From positions 1 to 64,000 of the forward strand of contig CAIWVW010000116.1 in the NCBI GenBank assembly GCA_903916255.1: a stretch of 64,000 nt of DNA. The letters are read 5' to 3'. The notes beneath the pieces are model-generated. The model made no database searches and was not told the origin of the DNA. It saw nothing but the letters and a program-made list of their open reading frames with translations. Position 1 is the first letter of the stretch; each line of letters opens with the position of its first letter. A program made the position numbers and the translations under genes. The DNA comes from an uncultured Bacteroidota bacterium (GTDB lineage: Bacteria; Bacteroidota; Bacteroidia; JABEUT01). This document shows, piece by piece, positions 24,656 to 32,186 of this stretch.

Positions 24656-25222
24656 AGAGAGTTCCTTAATCTTTTTCAGGAAGTATTTAGCACTATTGCA
24701 ATTGGGGTGTTCGGCCGCTTTGAGGATGGAGAAGCCGTTTCGTAACATTCTTTTAACTAACCTTATTTCTCCGTGCCTCCCAATGCCTCTTCCTGTGGAA
24801 GTCTTGAGCAACCTAACTATTTCATCAAATGGCTCGGCAATTGCCTCGGGATTAGTACACGAATAATCAGGAGTATTAATACACTTGCGGATTGCTTCGG
24901 TATCAGATAAAAACCAAGATTCTACCTCATGGATACTTATAACAGCAATATGATTTGAGGCAGGGTTTATTCTCTTTTTTGTTTCAGTGATACACTTATC
25001 TCGATCTAGGTCAGTTAAAATAAAAATATCCGTAGCTCCTTTTGATGCCAAAGTTCCGGCATATTTTTCAATGTTATGTGGCAATAAATTACCATTCCCT
25101 TCAGCATTCTCAACGTCTTTAATAAAATCAATTTTCAGGGTGCTTAAATAGCTAAAAAAATCAGACTGTTCAAGTATGATTTTTTCTGTTGCTCCTTCCA
25201 CAATAAACCCCAACTTTACCAT
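24647..25222 (-). CDS. DUF4276-like TOPRIM-type protein paired with an ATPase
   Basis: A 191-aa protein. It opens with GFIVEGATEKIILEQ, has an acidic ILTDLDRDKC strand in the middle and VISIHEVESWFLSDTEAI after it. The E near the start, the DxD pair and the HEVESW motif are features of DUF4276/DUF4435-type TOPRIM proteins, which probably bind metal and cut nucleic acid. Its start overlaps the end of the ATPase gene by 7 bp, so the two are coupled. ATPase-TOPRIM pairs of this design include PARIS (AriA/AriB) and OLD-type systems that sense phage and then kill or arrest the cell. Being an antiphage effector is inferred from context. Confidence 0.7.
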   Translation of the reverse strand: MVKLGFIVEGATEKIILEQSDFFSYLSTLKIDFIKDVENAEGNGNLLPHNIEKYAGTLASKGATDIFILTDLDRDKCITETKKRINPASNHIAVISIHEVESWFLSDTEAIRKCINTPDYSCTNPEAIAEPFDEIVRLLKTSTGRGIGRHGEIRLVKRMLRNGFSILKAAEHPNCNSAKYFLKKIKELSPL

Positions 25223-26250
25223 GGATTGCCTCCGCCGATTGAATTAGTGTAAAGAGCATCATCCATTCGTAAACCATGTAGATTCATATCCTGTATTTGC
25301 TTAATTTCCGTAAGCCCGTTTTTCTTCTCTACGATAATAATTTCCTCTTTTGTTAATACTGAAACCAGGCTTTGGGAATGGGTATTGAGCCATACATAAT
25401 GCCCTTTCTCCTCACATATATCCCGAATAATATTCACCAGTTCTTTAACTACAAAAGGATTTAACCCATTTTCAGGCTCTTCTATACACAAAAACTGCGG
25501 GGTATCGCTTTGGTATAATGCTGCTATAATGGCAAGGATATTGTAGGTGCCATCTGAAATCAGTCCTCTATGTAAAGGTTTTTTTAAGTTGGTTTCATAA
25601 ATAATCATATCATCCCTGCCACTTAACTCCGAAGATAAAATCTCTACTCTTTCGAAGCCAGGAATTAGGAGTTGTAGGATTTCAAATATTTCTTCTCTTT
25701 TATTTTCGTCCTTTAGAATTCGTTTCAGGACTTTTTCAAGATTTGAGGCATCTATATTTAGTTTGGAATCATCTTGCAGATTCTGTTTAAGTAGCCTTGA
25801 GTTTCCAGCAAAAAGTCTAGTGAAATTGAAAAACTGATAATAACTTCCATTCGATCTAATGTAGGTGTTTGGAGGGTTTTTTTTCTCTATTATCCCCAGT
25901 AAATTAGTACTAATCCCTATTCCAATTTTACCCCTATCTATTTCATCAATATTGTTTGGGCTTGCATAAATATTAAGGTCAGTTATATAACCTTCTAGAT
26001 TTACTTCAAGTTTAATTTTCGAAGAATCATTGAAATTAACTCGGTTGATAATATCGGCATATTTACCAAATAAATTAATTGCTGAAGTGGGGGTTGTTGT
26101 GTCACACAATGTAAAAAACTCTATCGCCTCAAAAATATTCGACTTTCCCGAAGCATTAGGCCCTACAAAAACCGTAAAAGGATTTGGGTTGGAAATGGTT
26201 ATTTTTCCAATGGACTTATATCCTTCTATGGTTAGTGCTTTAAGATTCAT
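25216..26250 (-). CDS. AAA family ATPase (SMC/OLD-like), defence partner
   Basis: A 344-aa ATPase of the AAA_15/AAA_21 group. Residues 1-12 LKALTIEGYKSIGKI form the typical N-terminal strand, followed by Walker A FVGPNASGKSNIFEAI. The ABC-like signature is not obvious. Walker B is QFLCIEEPENGLNPFVV, and the distal His loop reads VWLNTHSQSLVSVL. Between them lies an about 180-residue coiled or helical insert (LKRILKDENKREEIFEIL). It should bind and hydrolyse ATP in a complex with the downstream DUF4276 protein. Promoter and regulation are not visible. The long palindrome 69 bp upstream may separate it from rbfA transcription. Confidence 0.75.
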   Translation of the reverse strand: MNLKALTIEGYKSIGKITISNPNPFTVFVGPNASGKSNIFEAIEFFTLCDTTTPTSAINLFGKYADIINRVNFNDSSKIKLEVNLEGYITDLNIYASPNNIDEIDRGKIGIGISTNLLGIIEKKNPPNTYIRSNGSYYQFFNFTRLFAGNSRLLKQNLQDDSKLNIDASNLEKVLKRILKDENKREEIFEILQLLIPGFERVEILSSELSGRDDMIIYETNLKKPLHRGLISDGTYNILAIIAALYQSDTPQFLCIEEPENGLNPFVVKELVNIIRDICEEKGHYVWLNTHSQSLVSVLTKEEIIIVEKKNGLTEIKQIQDMNLHGLRMDDALYTNSIGGGNPW

Positions 26251-26318
26251 GCTGCAAATTTAACAATCCTTTCTTTTACCTAACAAAAATGGTTAAAACC
26301 ATTCTGGTAAACCCGGTT

Positions 26319-26356
26319 TTGTTATAGCCCACGGTTTAAACCGTGGGCTATAACAA
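26319..26356. repeat. 38-bp perfect palindrome (REP-like)
   Basis: The two 19-base arms, TTGTTATAGCCCACGGTTT and AAACCGTGGGCTATAACAA, are complementary without mismatch or loop. The core TAGCCCAC...GTGGGCTA is shared by the element at 28951-28980. It lies between the ATPase start and the rbfA stop, where a hairpin RNA could end rbfA transcription, and a second IR of AAACCATTTTAATGGTTT lies at its right. Confidence 0.8.
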
Positions 26357-26398
26357 TGTAATAATTGTGTAAAACCATTTTAATGGTTTCAAATAAGC

Positions 26399-26737
26399 TT
26401 ATTTCTTCAACAATTCTTCAATTCGTGCGATGGATTCATAGGAATCATCAATATGAAACCTTAAATCGGGTACAATACGCATCTGGTTTTTTACCCGGGT
26501 AGAAAGCTCATGACGGATACTGGCTCGGTTTGCCATAAGTATTTCCATGGCTTCAGCAGGCTTTATTTTGCCCAATACGGTAAAAAAAATCTTTGCTATG
26601 GATAAGTCGGGGCTTACTTCCGCACCGGTAACTGTAAGGAATGTTCCGGGCAGCAAATCTTTCATTTCCCTTCCGAAAATCTCTCCCATTTCCTTCTGCA
26701 GGAGGCGGGCAACCTTGCTTTGTCTGATTGGCTTCAT
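26399..26737 (-). CDS. rbfA: Ribosome-binding factor A
   Basis: A 112-aa protein of normal family length. It starts MKPIRQSKVARLLQKEMGE, then KDLLPGTFLTVTGAEVSPDL and AKIFFTVLG, and ends LRFHIDDSYESIARIEELL. This is the KH-type fold of RbfA, which binds the 30S subunit and helps maturation of the 5' end of 16S rRNA. It is divergent from gltX, and the space between contains period-7 arrays in both orientations. Confidence 0.93.
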   Translation of the reverse strand: MKPIRQSKVARLLQKEMGEIFGREMKDLLPGTFLTVTGAEVSPDLSIAKIFFTVLGKIKPAEAMEILMANRASIRHELSTRVKNQMRIVPDLRFHIDDSYESIARIEELLKK

Positions 26738-26763
26738 TATGGTGCAAAATTACGAATTAAATG

Positions 26764-26858
26764 CAAGTGGTTAGTGGTTAGTGGCCTGTGATTAGCTTAA
26801 ATAGTGAATTATCTACAAATTAGACTAACCACTGTCCACTAACCACTAACCACTAATT
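26764..26858. repeat. Two opposed period-7 arrays (GGTTAGT / ACTAACC)
   Basis: GGTTAGT GGTTAGT begins at about 26768, and a second array CCACTGT CCACTAA CCACTAA CCACTAA runs to 26858 in the opposite sense. Together they fill much of the divergent rbfA-gltX spacer and could form an imperfect hairpin. Confidence 0.65.
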
Positions 26859-26861
26859 CCC

Positions 26862-26869
26862 TATCTTTG
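26862..26869 (+). promoter_or_regulatory. -7 box of the gltX promoter
   Basis: TATCTTTG, matching the Bacteroidota TAnnTTTG element, 20 bp before the gltX ATG. Confidence 0.6.
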
Positions 26870-26889
26870 CGACTCAAAAAACATACTAA

Positions 26890-28428
26890 ATGGCGGACAG
26901 AGCAGTAAGAGTAAGATTTGCACCAAGCCCTACGGGTCCCTTGCATATAGGCGGGGTACGGACGGCTTTGTACAATTATCTTTTTGCAAAAAAACATAAT
27001 GGAACATTCATTTTACGGATTGAAGATACAGACCAAAACCGCTTTGTGCCCGGTGCCGAGGAATATATTGCTAATGCACTTGAATGGCTTGGTATCAGTG
27101 CGACTGAAGGTGTTGTAACAGGTGGCCCTCATGCGCCTTATCGCCAATCGGAAAGGAAACTGATGTACCATGAGTTTGCCCAAAGGCTGGTAGATAGCGG
27201 TAATGCCTATTATGCTTTTGATACCACTGAAGAACTGGAAGCTATGCGGAAACGCATGGAAGCTGCCAAGGTTGCGGCTCCGCAATACAACGCTATTTCG
27301 AGAGGTTCGATGAAAAACTCTTTGACACTTTCGGAAGATGAAACCAAAAAGAAACTGGAAGCCGGAGAGCCTTATGTTATCCGTATTAAGATACCACGTA
27401 ACGAGGAAGTCCGTTTTCATGATATAATTAGGGGATGGGTAGTAGTCCATACCAGCTCATTAGATGATAAAGTGCTATTCAAATCAGATGGAATGCCGAC
27501 TTATCACTTAGCTAACGTAGTTGATGACTATTTGATGAACATTAGCCATGTGATAAGAGGGGAGGAGTGGTTGCCGTCTGCGCCTTTACATGTCCTTTTG
27601 TATAGATATTTAGGATGGGAAAATGTAATGCCTCAATTTGCGCATTTGCCATTGTTGCTGCGCCCTGATGGTAATGGTAAATTAAGTAAGCGCGATGGCG
27701 ACAGGCTTGGATTTCCTGTGTTTCCTTTAGATTGGCAAGACCCTGTAACAGGAGAAAAGTCCTCCGGATATAAAGAAAGAGGCTATTTCCCTGATGCGGT
27801 AGTAAACCTGCTTGCCTTATTGGGCTGGCATCCGGGCAATAACCAGGAGTTATTTACAAAAGAAGAATTAATTGAAGCTTTTTCATTAGAAAAAGTAAAT
27901 AAATCAGGTGCTAAATTCGACCCGGATAAAGCCAAGTGGTTCAACCAGCAATACCTTAGAAAGACCGATAATAAAGAGTTGGCAAAAATGTTTTCAATTA
28001 TTGTAAAAGAAAAATCCACAGGTCCTTTATCCTCTGATTTGAAATATATTGAAGGTGTTTGCCACTTAATAAAAGAAAAAGCCCACTTTGTAAATGAATT
28101 CTGGGATATAGGCTCATTCTTCTTTATTGCTCCCGATAAATATGATGAAACTGTTATTCAAAAACGCTGGAATCCTACTACCAAAGATTTTTTCGGGAAG
28201 TTAAGTATTGAACTTTCAGGCGATATTGAGTTTACACACCAGAATATTGAAGCCATCTTTAAAAAGACGGCCGAAGATAATGGAGTTGCTCCCGGTTCGG
28301 TGATGCAATTGTTCCGTGTGCTGATTACAGGCATGGCAGCAGGGCCTGCCTTATTTGAAACATTGGAATTGTTGGGGAAACAGGAAGTAGTAGCACGCAT
28401 AGCTACTGCCTTGGAAAAGCTGAAATAA
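26890..28428 (+). CDS. gltX: Glutamyl-tRNA synthetase
   Basis: A 512-aa class I synthetase that charges tRNA-Glu. It has the HIGH-type motif RFAPSPTGPLHIGGVRTALY near the N-terminus, the typical RIEDTDQNRF, and the KMSKS-type KLSKRDGDRLGF near residue 260. The C-terminal anticodon-binding region is present (KSGAKFDPDKAKWFNQQYL through the end). Length is normal for the single-domain bacterial form. No gene-specific oddity is seen. Confidence 0.96.
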   Translation: MADRAVRVRFAPSPTGPLHIGGVRTALYNYLFAKKHNGTFILRIEDTDQNRFVPGAEEYIANALEWLGISATEGVVTGGPHAPYRQSERKLMYHEFAQRLVDSGNAYYAFDTTEELEAMRKRMEAAKVAAPQYNAISRGSMKNSLTLSEDETKKKLEAGEPYVIRIKIPRNEEVRFHDIIRGWVVVHTSSLDDKVLFKSDGMPTYHLANVVDDYLMNISHVIRGEEWLPSAPLHVLLYRYLGWENVMPQFAHLPLLLRPDGNGKLSKRDGDRLGFPVFPLDWQDPVTGEKSSGYKERGYFPDAVVNLLALLGWHPGNNQELFTKEELIEAFSLEKVNKSGAKFDPDKAKWFNQQYLRKTDNKELAKMFSIIVKEKSTGPLSSDLKYIEGVCHLIKEKAHFVNEFWDIGSFFFIAPDKYDETVIQKRWNPTTKDFFGKLSIELSGDIEFTHQNIEAIFKKTAEDNGVAPGSVMQLFRVLITGMAAGPALFETLELLGKQEVVARIATALEKLK

Positions 28429-28452
28429 ACTTATAAAACAATTCTTTTTGCC

Positions 28453-28460
28453 TATTTTTG
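28453..28460 (+). promoter_or_regulatory. -7 box before the cyclophilin gene
   Basis: TATTTTTG fits TAnnTTTG, 33 bp before the cyclophilin start and 24 bp after gltX. Confidence 0.5.
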
Positions 28461-28493
28461 CAACCTTAATTAACAATAACAAACTAAGAAAAC

Positions 28494-28931
28494 ATGAGCA
28501 AAGGAGAAATTATAACAGAAAAAGGCACCATGAAGGTGGAATTTTATGATAAGGATGCACCGGGAACCGTTGCCAACTTTATTAAATTAGCCAAGTCAGG
28601 CTTTTACGACGGATTGAATTTTCACCGTGTAATACCTGATTTTGTAATACAAGGCGGTTGCCCTAACGGAACCGGCACCGGAGGCCCAGGCTATATGATT
28701 GCCTGCGAAACCGGAGGCGAAAACCAATACCACGACCGGGGCGTATTAAGCATGGCACATGCCGGAAGAAACACCGGCGGCTCCCAATTCTTTATTTGCC
28801 ATAGCCGCACTAACACCAAGCATTTGGACAGGCAACATACCTGCTTTGGCAAGGTGGTTGATGGTTTGGATGTAATTGATAAAATCAGACAAGGAGATAA
28901 GATTACTAAGATTACGATTACGGAAGGGTAA
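28494..28931 (+). CDS. Cyclophilin-type peptidyl-prolyl isomerase
   Basis: A 145-aa cytoplasmic-type cyclophilin without signal peptide. It has [39 protein letters not shown] and [20 protein letters not shown], i.e. the catalytic Arg in FHRV and the FF/W-pocket segment GGSQFFI. It speeds cis-trans isomerisation of proline bonds during folding. It lies in line with gltX but has its own promoter box, and is followed by a palindromic terminator. Confidence 0.92.
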   Translation: MSKGEIITEKGTMKVEFYDKDAPGTVANFIKLAKSGFYDGLNFHRVIPDFVIQGGCPNGTGTGGPGYMIACETGGENQYHDRGVLSMAHAGRNTGGSQFFICHSRTNTKHLDRQHTCFGKVVDGLDVIDKIRQGDKITKITITEG

Positions 28932-28950
28932 GACTAAAAGCGTTTATTTT

Positions 28951-28980
28951 AATAGCCCACGATTTAAATCATGGGCTATT
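28951..28980 (+). terminator. Palindromic terminator after the cyclophilin gene (REP-like)
   Basis: AATAGCCCACGATTT and AAATCATGGGCTATT pair with a single mismatch and are followed by T-rich DNA. The core matches the palindrome at 26319-26356, so the same repeat family serves as terminator here. Confidence 0.65.
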
Positions 28981-28984
28981 TTAT

Positions 28985-29040
28985 TTACCTCTCCTCGTAA
29001 TACCCCTTATAGTATTTCTGGTATTCGCTGGCGGTCGGTA
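28985..29040 (-). pseudogene. Fragment of an rfbB 3' end
   Basis: Read on the minus strand, the DNA encodes TASEYQKYYKGYYEER followed by TAA. The complete rfbB just upstream in the transcribed direction ends SGEYQKYYKGQYEER and stop. The two pieces share most bases over about 40 nt. No coding continuation exists on the other side because the toxin gene begins there. It is a left-over C-terminus of a dTDP-glucose dehydratase gene, separated from the real rfbB by the toxin-antitoxin pair. Confidence 0.75.
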
Positions 29041-29041
29041 T

Positions 29042-29362
29042 TTAATTCAGTTTTAGGATTATTTTCAAATTTGTATTCAATTCAACCATTTCCATAACTG
29101 AAAGGCTTCCTAATCTACCGAGTACAATATCCTTATCAATAGTAGCAAATTTTGATAAACGAATCAATGATTCCTTTTTAAGCCCATTATCATTGGTTGG
29201 TTTTAATAAAATATCAGTGGACTCTTTCCATTGAATTTGAGTAGTAATAAATGCAACCGTTACATCCTTTTCTGTTTCTATAAGTATCAGTGATGGGCGA
29301 AATTTACTGCCTGATAAATCAGAAAAAGGAAACGGAACAAGAACAATATCCCCTTTTTTCAT
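29042..29362 (-). CDS. MazF/PemK-family toxin
   Basis: A 106-aa protein starting MKKGDIVLVPFPFSDLSGSK, then RPSLILIETEKDVTVAFIT. GDIVLVPFPF and the R-P-S/L strand are typical of MazF/PemK endoribonucleases, which cut mRNA at short sequences and arrest growth. It overlaps the 3' end of the upstream antitoxin by 4 bp (ATGA), as expected for a coupled pair. It ends next to the rfbB fragment. Confidence 0.8.
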   Translation of the reverse strand: MKKGDIVLVPFPFSDLSGSKFRPSLILIETEKDVTVAFITTQIQWKESTDILLKPTNDNGLKKESLIRLSKFATIDKDIVLGRLGSLSVMEMVELNTNLKIILKLN

Positions 29363-29586
29363 TTATACTGTTCCTTCAAATCATTAACAGTATAGATATT
29401 CTCTTCATTTTCCAAATAGGAGAATGTTTTCGATTCGCTCACCAATTTTTGGATGCCTTTTTGTAAAATTTCCTCCTCATATTTCTTGGAAATATAATCG
29501 GTAAAGTCCGCAATTTCATTTACCTTTTCTTGCGGTAATTTTGAAAGTGCAGTCAGCGTTTTATTTATTAAACTTTCCTTTGTCAT
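29359..29586 (-). CDS. Antitoxin of the MazF-like pair (DUF2281-like)
   Basis: A 75-aa helical protein (LINKTLTALSKLPQEKVNEI, then ADFTDYISKKYEEEILQKG) with a long amphipathic helix and a charged C-terminus. Short proteins of this kind are labelled DUF2281 or hypothetical antitoxins beside PemK/MazF toxins. Its stop overlaps the toxin ATG by 4 bp. It would bind and neutralise the toxin and probably repress the operon. It follows rfbB with 53 bp of spacer. Confidence 0.7.
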   Translation of the reverse strand: MTKESLINKTLTALSKLPQEKVNEIADFTDYISKKYEEEILQKGIQKLVSESKTFSYLENEENIYTVNDLKEQYK

Positions 29587-29639
29587 ACAGTTATTGTACT
29601 ATTCAAAGATAGTAATTTTATTTGAAATAACGCAAAGTC

Positions 29640-30701
29640 CTACCTCTCCTCGTACTGCCCCTTATAATACTTCTGATACTCTCCCGAAGTAACGTCATTC
29701 AGCCATTTTTCATTGCTTAAGTACCAGTCCACTGTTTTGGCAAGGCCACGTTCAAAAACGAGTGAAGGCTTCCAGCCTAATTCGGCCTGTATTTTAGAGG
29801 AGTCAATGGCATAGCGCAGGTCATGCCCGGCACGGTCTTTCACAAAGGTTATCAGCTTAGCTGAAGTTCCTGCCGCACGGCCAAGTTTCTTATCCATTAT
29901 GTCGCAAAGCAGGTGGATGAGTTCAATGTTTTTCCATTCATTGTTGCCACCTACATTGTATTTTTCACCAACTACACCATTATGAAAAGCCAGGTCTATG
30001 GCAGAAGCATGGTCCTCTACATAGAGCCAGTCGCGCACGTTTTCGCCTTTACCGTATACAGGCACGGGCTTCATTTCTTTTATGTTATGTATGGCAAGCG
30101 GAATCAGTTTTTCAGGGAAGTGGTTAGGGCCGTAGTTGTTCGAGCAGTTTGACATAACAACAGGCAATCCATACGTATGGAAATATGCAAACACAAAATG
30201 GTCGGAGCTGGCTTTGGATGCGGAATATGGGCTGCGCGGGTCATACGGGGTATATTCAGTAAATAAGCCTTCTTCGCCTAAAGAGCCATATACCTCATCA
30301 GTGGAAACATGGTAGAACAAACTGTTTTCGTAATTGCCCGCCCAATGCTTTTTTGCGGCATTCAGCAGGTTAATTGTGCCAATAACATTGGTCATTGCAA
30401 ACTCTGTCGGGTGGGTGATTGACCTGTCCACATGCGATTCAGCAGCTAAGTGGATAACTCCGTCAAATTTATGTTTTGCAAAAAGCTCATCAATAAAATT
30501 GCCATCTACAATATCCCCCTTCACGAATTTGTAATTGGGCTTATCCTCAATATCGGTAAGGTTTTCGAGGTTACCTGCATAGGTGAGTTTATCCAAATTC
30601 ACAATTTTAGAACCGGGGTAATTATTCACAAAACGGCGCACCACATGCGAGCCGATAAATCCCGCGCCCCCTGTTATCAATATGTTTTTTAAATCTCTCA
30701 T
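29640..30701 (-). CDS. rfbB: dTDP-glucose 4,6-dehydratase
   Basis: A 353-aa extended SDR enzyme that turns dTDP-glucose into dTDP-4-keto-6-deoxyglucose, an early step to rhamnose and other deoxysugars for surface glycans. It has the Rossmann GGAGFIGSHVVRRF, HLAAESHVDRSI, the catalytic VSTDEVYG and YSASKASSDHF (Tyr-x-x-x-Lys), and SNNYGPNHFPEKLIPL. Length is normal. Upstream in the same direction come the WbpA/B/D-like genes, so it is probably one operon. The last 19 codons are duplicated beyond the toxin gene. Confidence 0.92.
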   Translation of the reverse strand: MRDLKNILITGGAGFIGSHVVRRFVNNYPGSKIVNLDKLTYAGNLENLTDIEDKPNYKFVKGDIVDGNFIDELFAKHKFDGVIHLAAESHVDRSITHPTEFAMTNVIGTINLLNAAKKHWAGNYENSLFYHVSTDEVYGSLGEEGLFTEYTPYDPRSPYSASKASSDHFVFAYFHTYGLPVVMSNCSNNYGPNHFPEKLIPLAIHNIKEMKPVPVYGKGENVRDWLYVEDHASAIDLAFHNGVVGEKYNVGGNNEWKNIELIHLLCDIMDKKLGRAAGTSAKLITFVKDRAGHDLRYAIDSSKIQAELGWKPSLVFERGLAKTVDWYLSNEKWLNDVTSGEYQKYYKGQYEER

Positions 30702-30726
30702 TTTTTAATATTTTTATTGGATTTGT

Positions 30727-30765
30727 ACAATACTCATTACCCAATACTCAATTCTCTATTATAGT
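30727..30765. repeat. Period-7 degenerate tandem array
   Basis: ATACTCA TTACCCA ATACTCA ATTCTCT lies between rfbB and the nucleotide sugar dehydrogenase stop. Confidence 0.6.
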
Positions 30766-32048
30766 GACCAGTAGCCAAATTTCTTAATTTTTCCGCGATA
30801 AATGCCTTTTACATCAGTTACTATGCCTTGCGGGGTAAGTATAGATGCAAAGAAACCTTCGTCATAACTCATATATTGCTTATGGTTTACGGCAATAATA
30901 ACGGCATCGTAATCATTCCCCAGTTTATCGGTCAGTTCGAAGCCGTATTCCTCTTTCACTTCGTGCGATTCAGCCAGCGGGTCGGTTACATCCACCGTCA
31001 GTGAAAATGATTTCAGCTCCTTCACCACATCCGCTATGCGGGAGTTGCGGATGTCTTTCACATCCTCTTTAAAAGTCGCGCCCATAACCAAAACTTTCGC
31101 TTTGGAAATATCCTTTCCTGTAGCAATAATTTTCTTAACCGTGTTTTTCGCCACATAAAAACCCATCGAGTCATTCACATACCTTCCTGAATTAATTACA
31201 TGCGTATGGTAGCCCAATGCTTCCGCTTTGTGGATAAGATAATAGGGGTCAACGCCAATACAGTGGCCGCCTACAAGCCCCGGTGCGAATTTCAAAAAAT
31301 TCCATTTGGTGCCCGCAGCTTCCAGCACTTCGTAGGTATTAATTCCCATTCGGTTGAAGATGAGTGACAGCTCATTCATCAACGCAATGTTCACATCGCG
31401 TTGTGTGTTTTCAATAATTTTGGCAGCCTCGGCAACCTTGATAGATGAAGCTTTGTGAACACCCGGCTCCACAATGATGGAATAGGTTTTAGCAATATTA
31501 TCCAATGCTTCGGCATCGCAGCCAGATACTATTTTCAAAATTTTGGTGATGGTATGCACCTTATCGCCCGGATTAATGCGCTCCGGCGAATAACCCACTT
31601 TAAAATCCACACCCACTTTCAAACCTGAAAATTTTTCTAATACCGGAACACAATCATCTTCGGTGCAACCCGGATAAACCGTGGATTCATATACCACATA
31701 ATCGCCTTTCTTTAATACTTTGCCGATGCTTTCGCTGGCTTTAAGCACGGGGGTAAGGTCAGGCTGGTTGGCTTGGTCGACTGGGGTTGGCACAGCCACA
31801 ATATGGAAGGAGGCTTTCTTCAACACATCCAATGAATCGGTAAATTCAATATCGCAACCCTTAAATTCTTCCGGTTTTAATTCACCGCTTGGGTCGATAC
31901 CGTTTTTCATCATCTGGATACGCTCCTTGTTAATGTCGAATCCGATTACTGAGACTTTCCGGGCAAAGGCAAGCGCTATGGGTAAACCGACATATCCCAA
32001 TCCTATAAGGGAAACTTTTGCTTTTTTGTCGATAATATCCTGATACAT
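30759..32048 (-). CDS. Nucleotide sugar dehydrogenase (WbpA/TviB-like)
   Basis: About 429 aa from the ATG at 32048. It oxidises the C6 hydroxyl of a UDP-hexosamine to the uronic acid with NAD+. The N-terminal Rossmann KVSLIGLGYVGLPIALAF is followed by GYSPERINPGDKVH and the cysteine nucleophile in GGHCIGVDPYYL. The C-terminal domain continues ATFKEDVKDIRNSRI. The neighbours WbpB- and WbpD-like genes point to UDP-GlcNAc 6-dehydrogenase (WbpA) as the best guess; TviB and WecC relatives look very similar. It is part of the minus-strand polysaccharide operon. Confidence 0.85.
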   Translation of the reverse strand: MYQDIIDKKAKVSLIGLGYVGLPIALAFARKVSVIGFDINKERIQMMKNGIDPSGELKPEEFKGCDIEFTDSLDVLKKASFHIVAVPTPVDQANQPDLTPVLKASESIGKVLKKGDYVVYESTVYPGCTEDDCVPVLEKFSGLKVGVDFKVGYSPERINPGDKVHTITKILKIVSGCDAEALDNIAKTYSIIVEPGVHKASSIKVAEAAKIIENTQRDVNIALMNELSLIFNRMGINTYEVLEAAGTKWNFLKFAPGLVGGHCIGVDPYYLIHKAEALGYHTHVINSGRYVNDSMGFYVAKNTVKKIIATGKDISKAKVLVMGATFKEDVKDIRNSRIADVVKELKSFSLTVDVTDPLAESHEVKEEYGFELTDKLGNDYDAVIIAVNHKQYMSYDEGFFASILTPQGIVTDVKGIYRGKIKKFGYWSL

Positions 32049-32052
32049 GGAA

Positions 32053-32131
32053 TTCATAAAGTTATAAAGTTTGTGAAGTTCATAAGGTCTGGACCGTTTA
32101 TAAAGTTTGTAAAATTCATAAAGTTTTTAAT
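32053..32131. repeat. Period-9 degenerate array (TATAAAGTT-type)
   Basis: Units such as ATAAAGTTATAAAGTTT, GTGAAGTTCATAAGG, then TTATAAAGTTTGTAAAATTC and ATAAAGTTT. Similar to the array before kdpD (53386-53460) and the one at 24626. Confidence 0.6.
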
Positions 32132-32186
32132 ACGGCAAGGTTTCTGAAATTGTAATTTATGTTAATGTATTTTCTTTATAAACATT

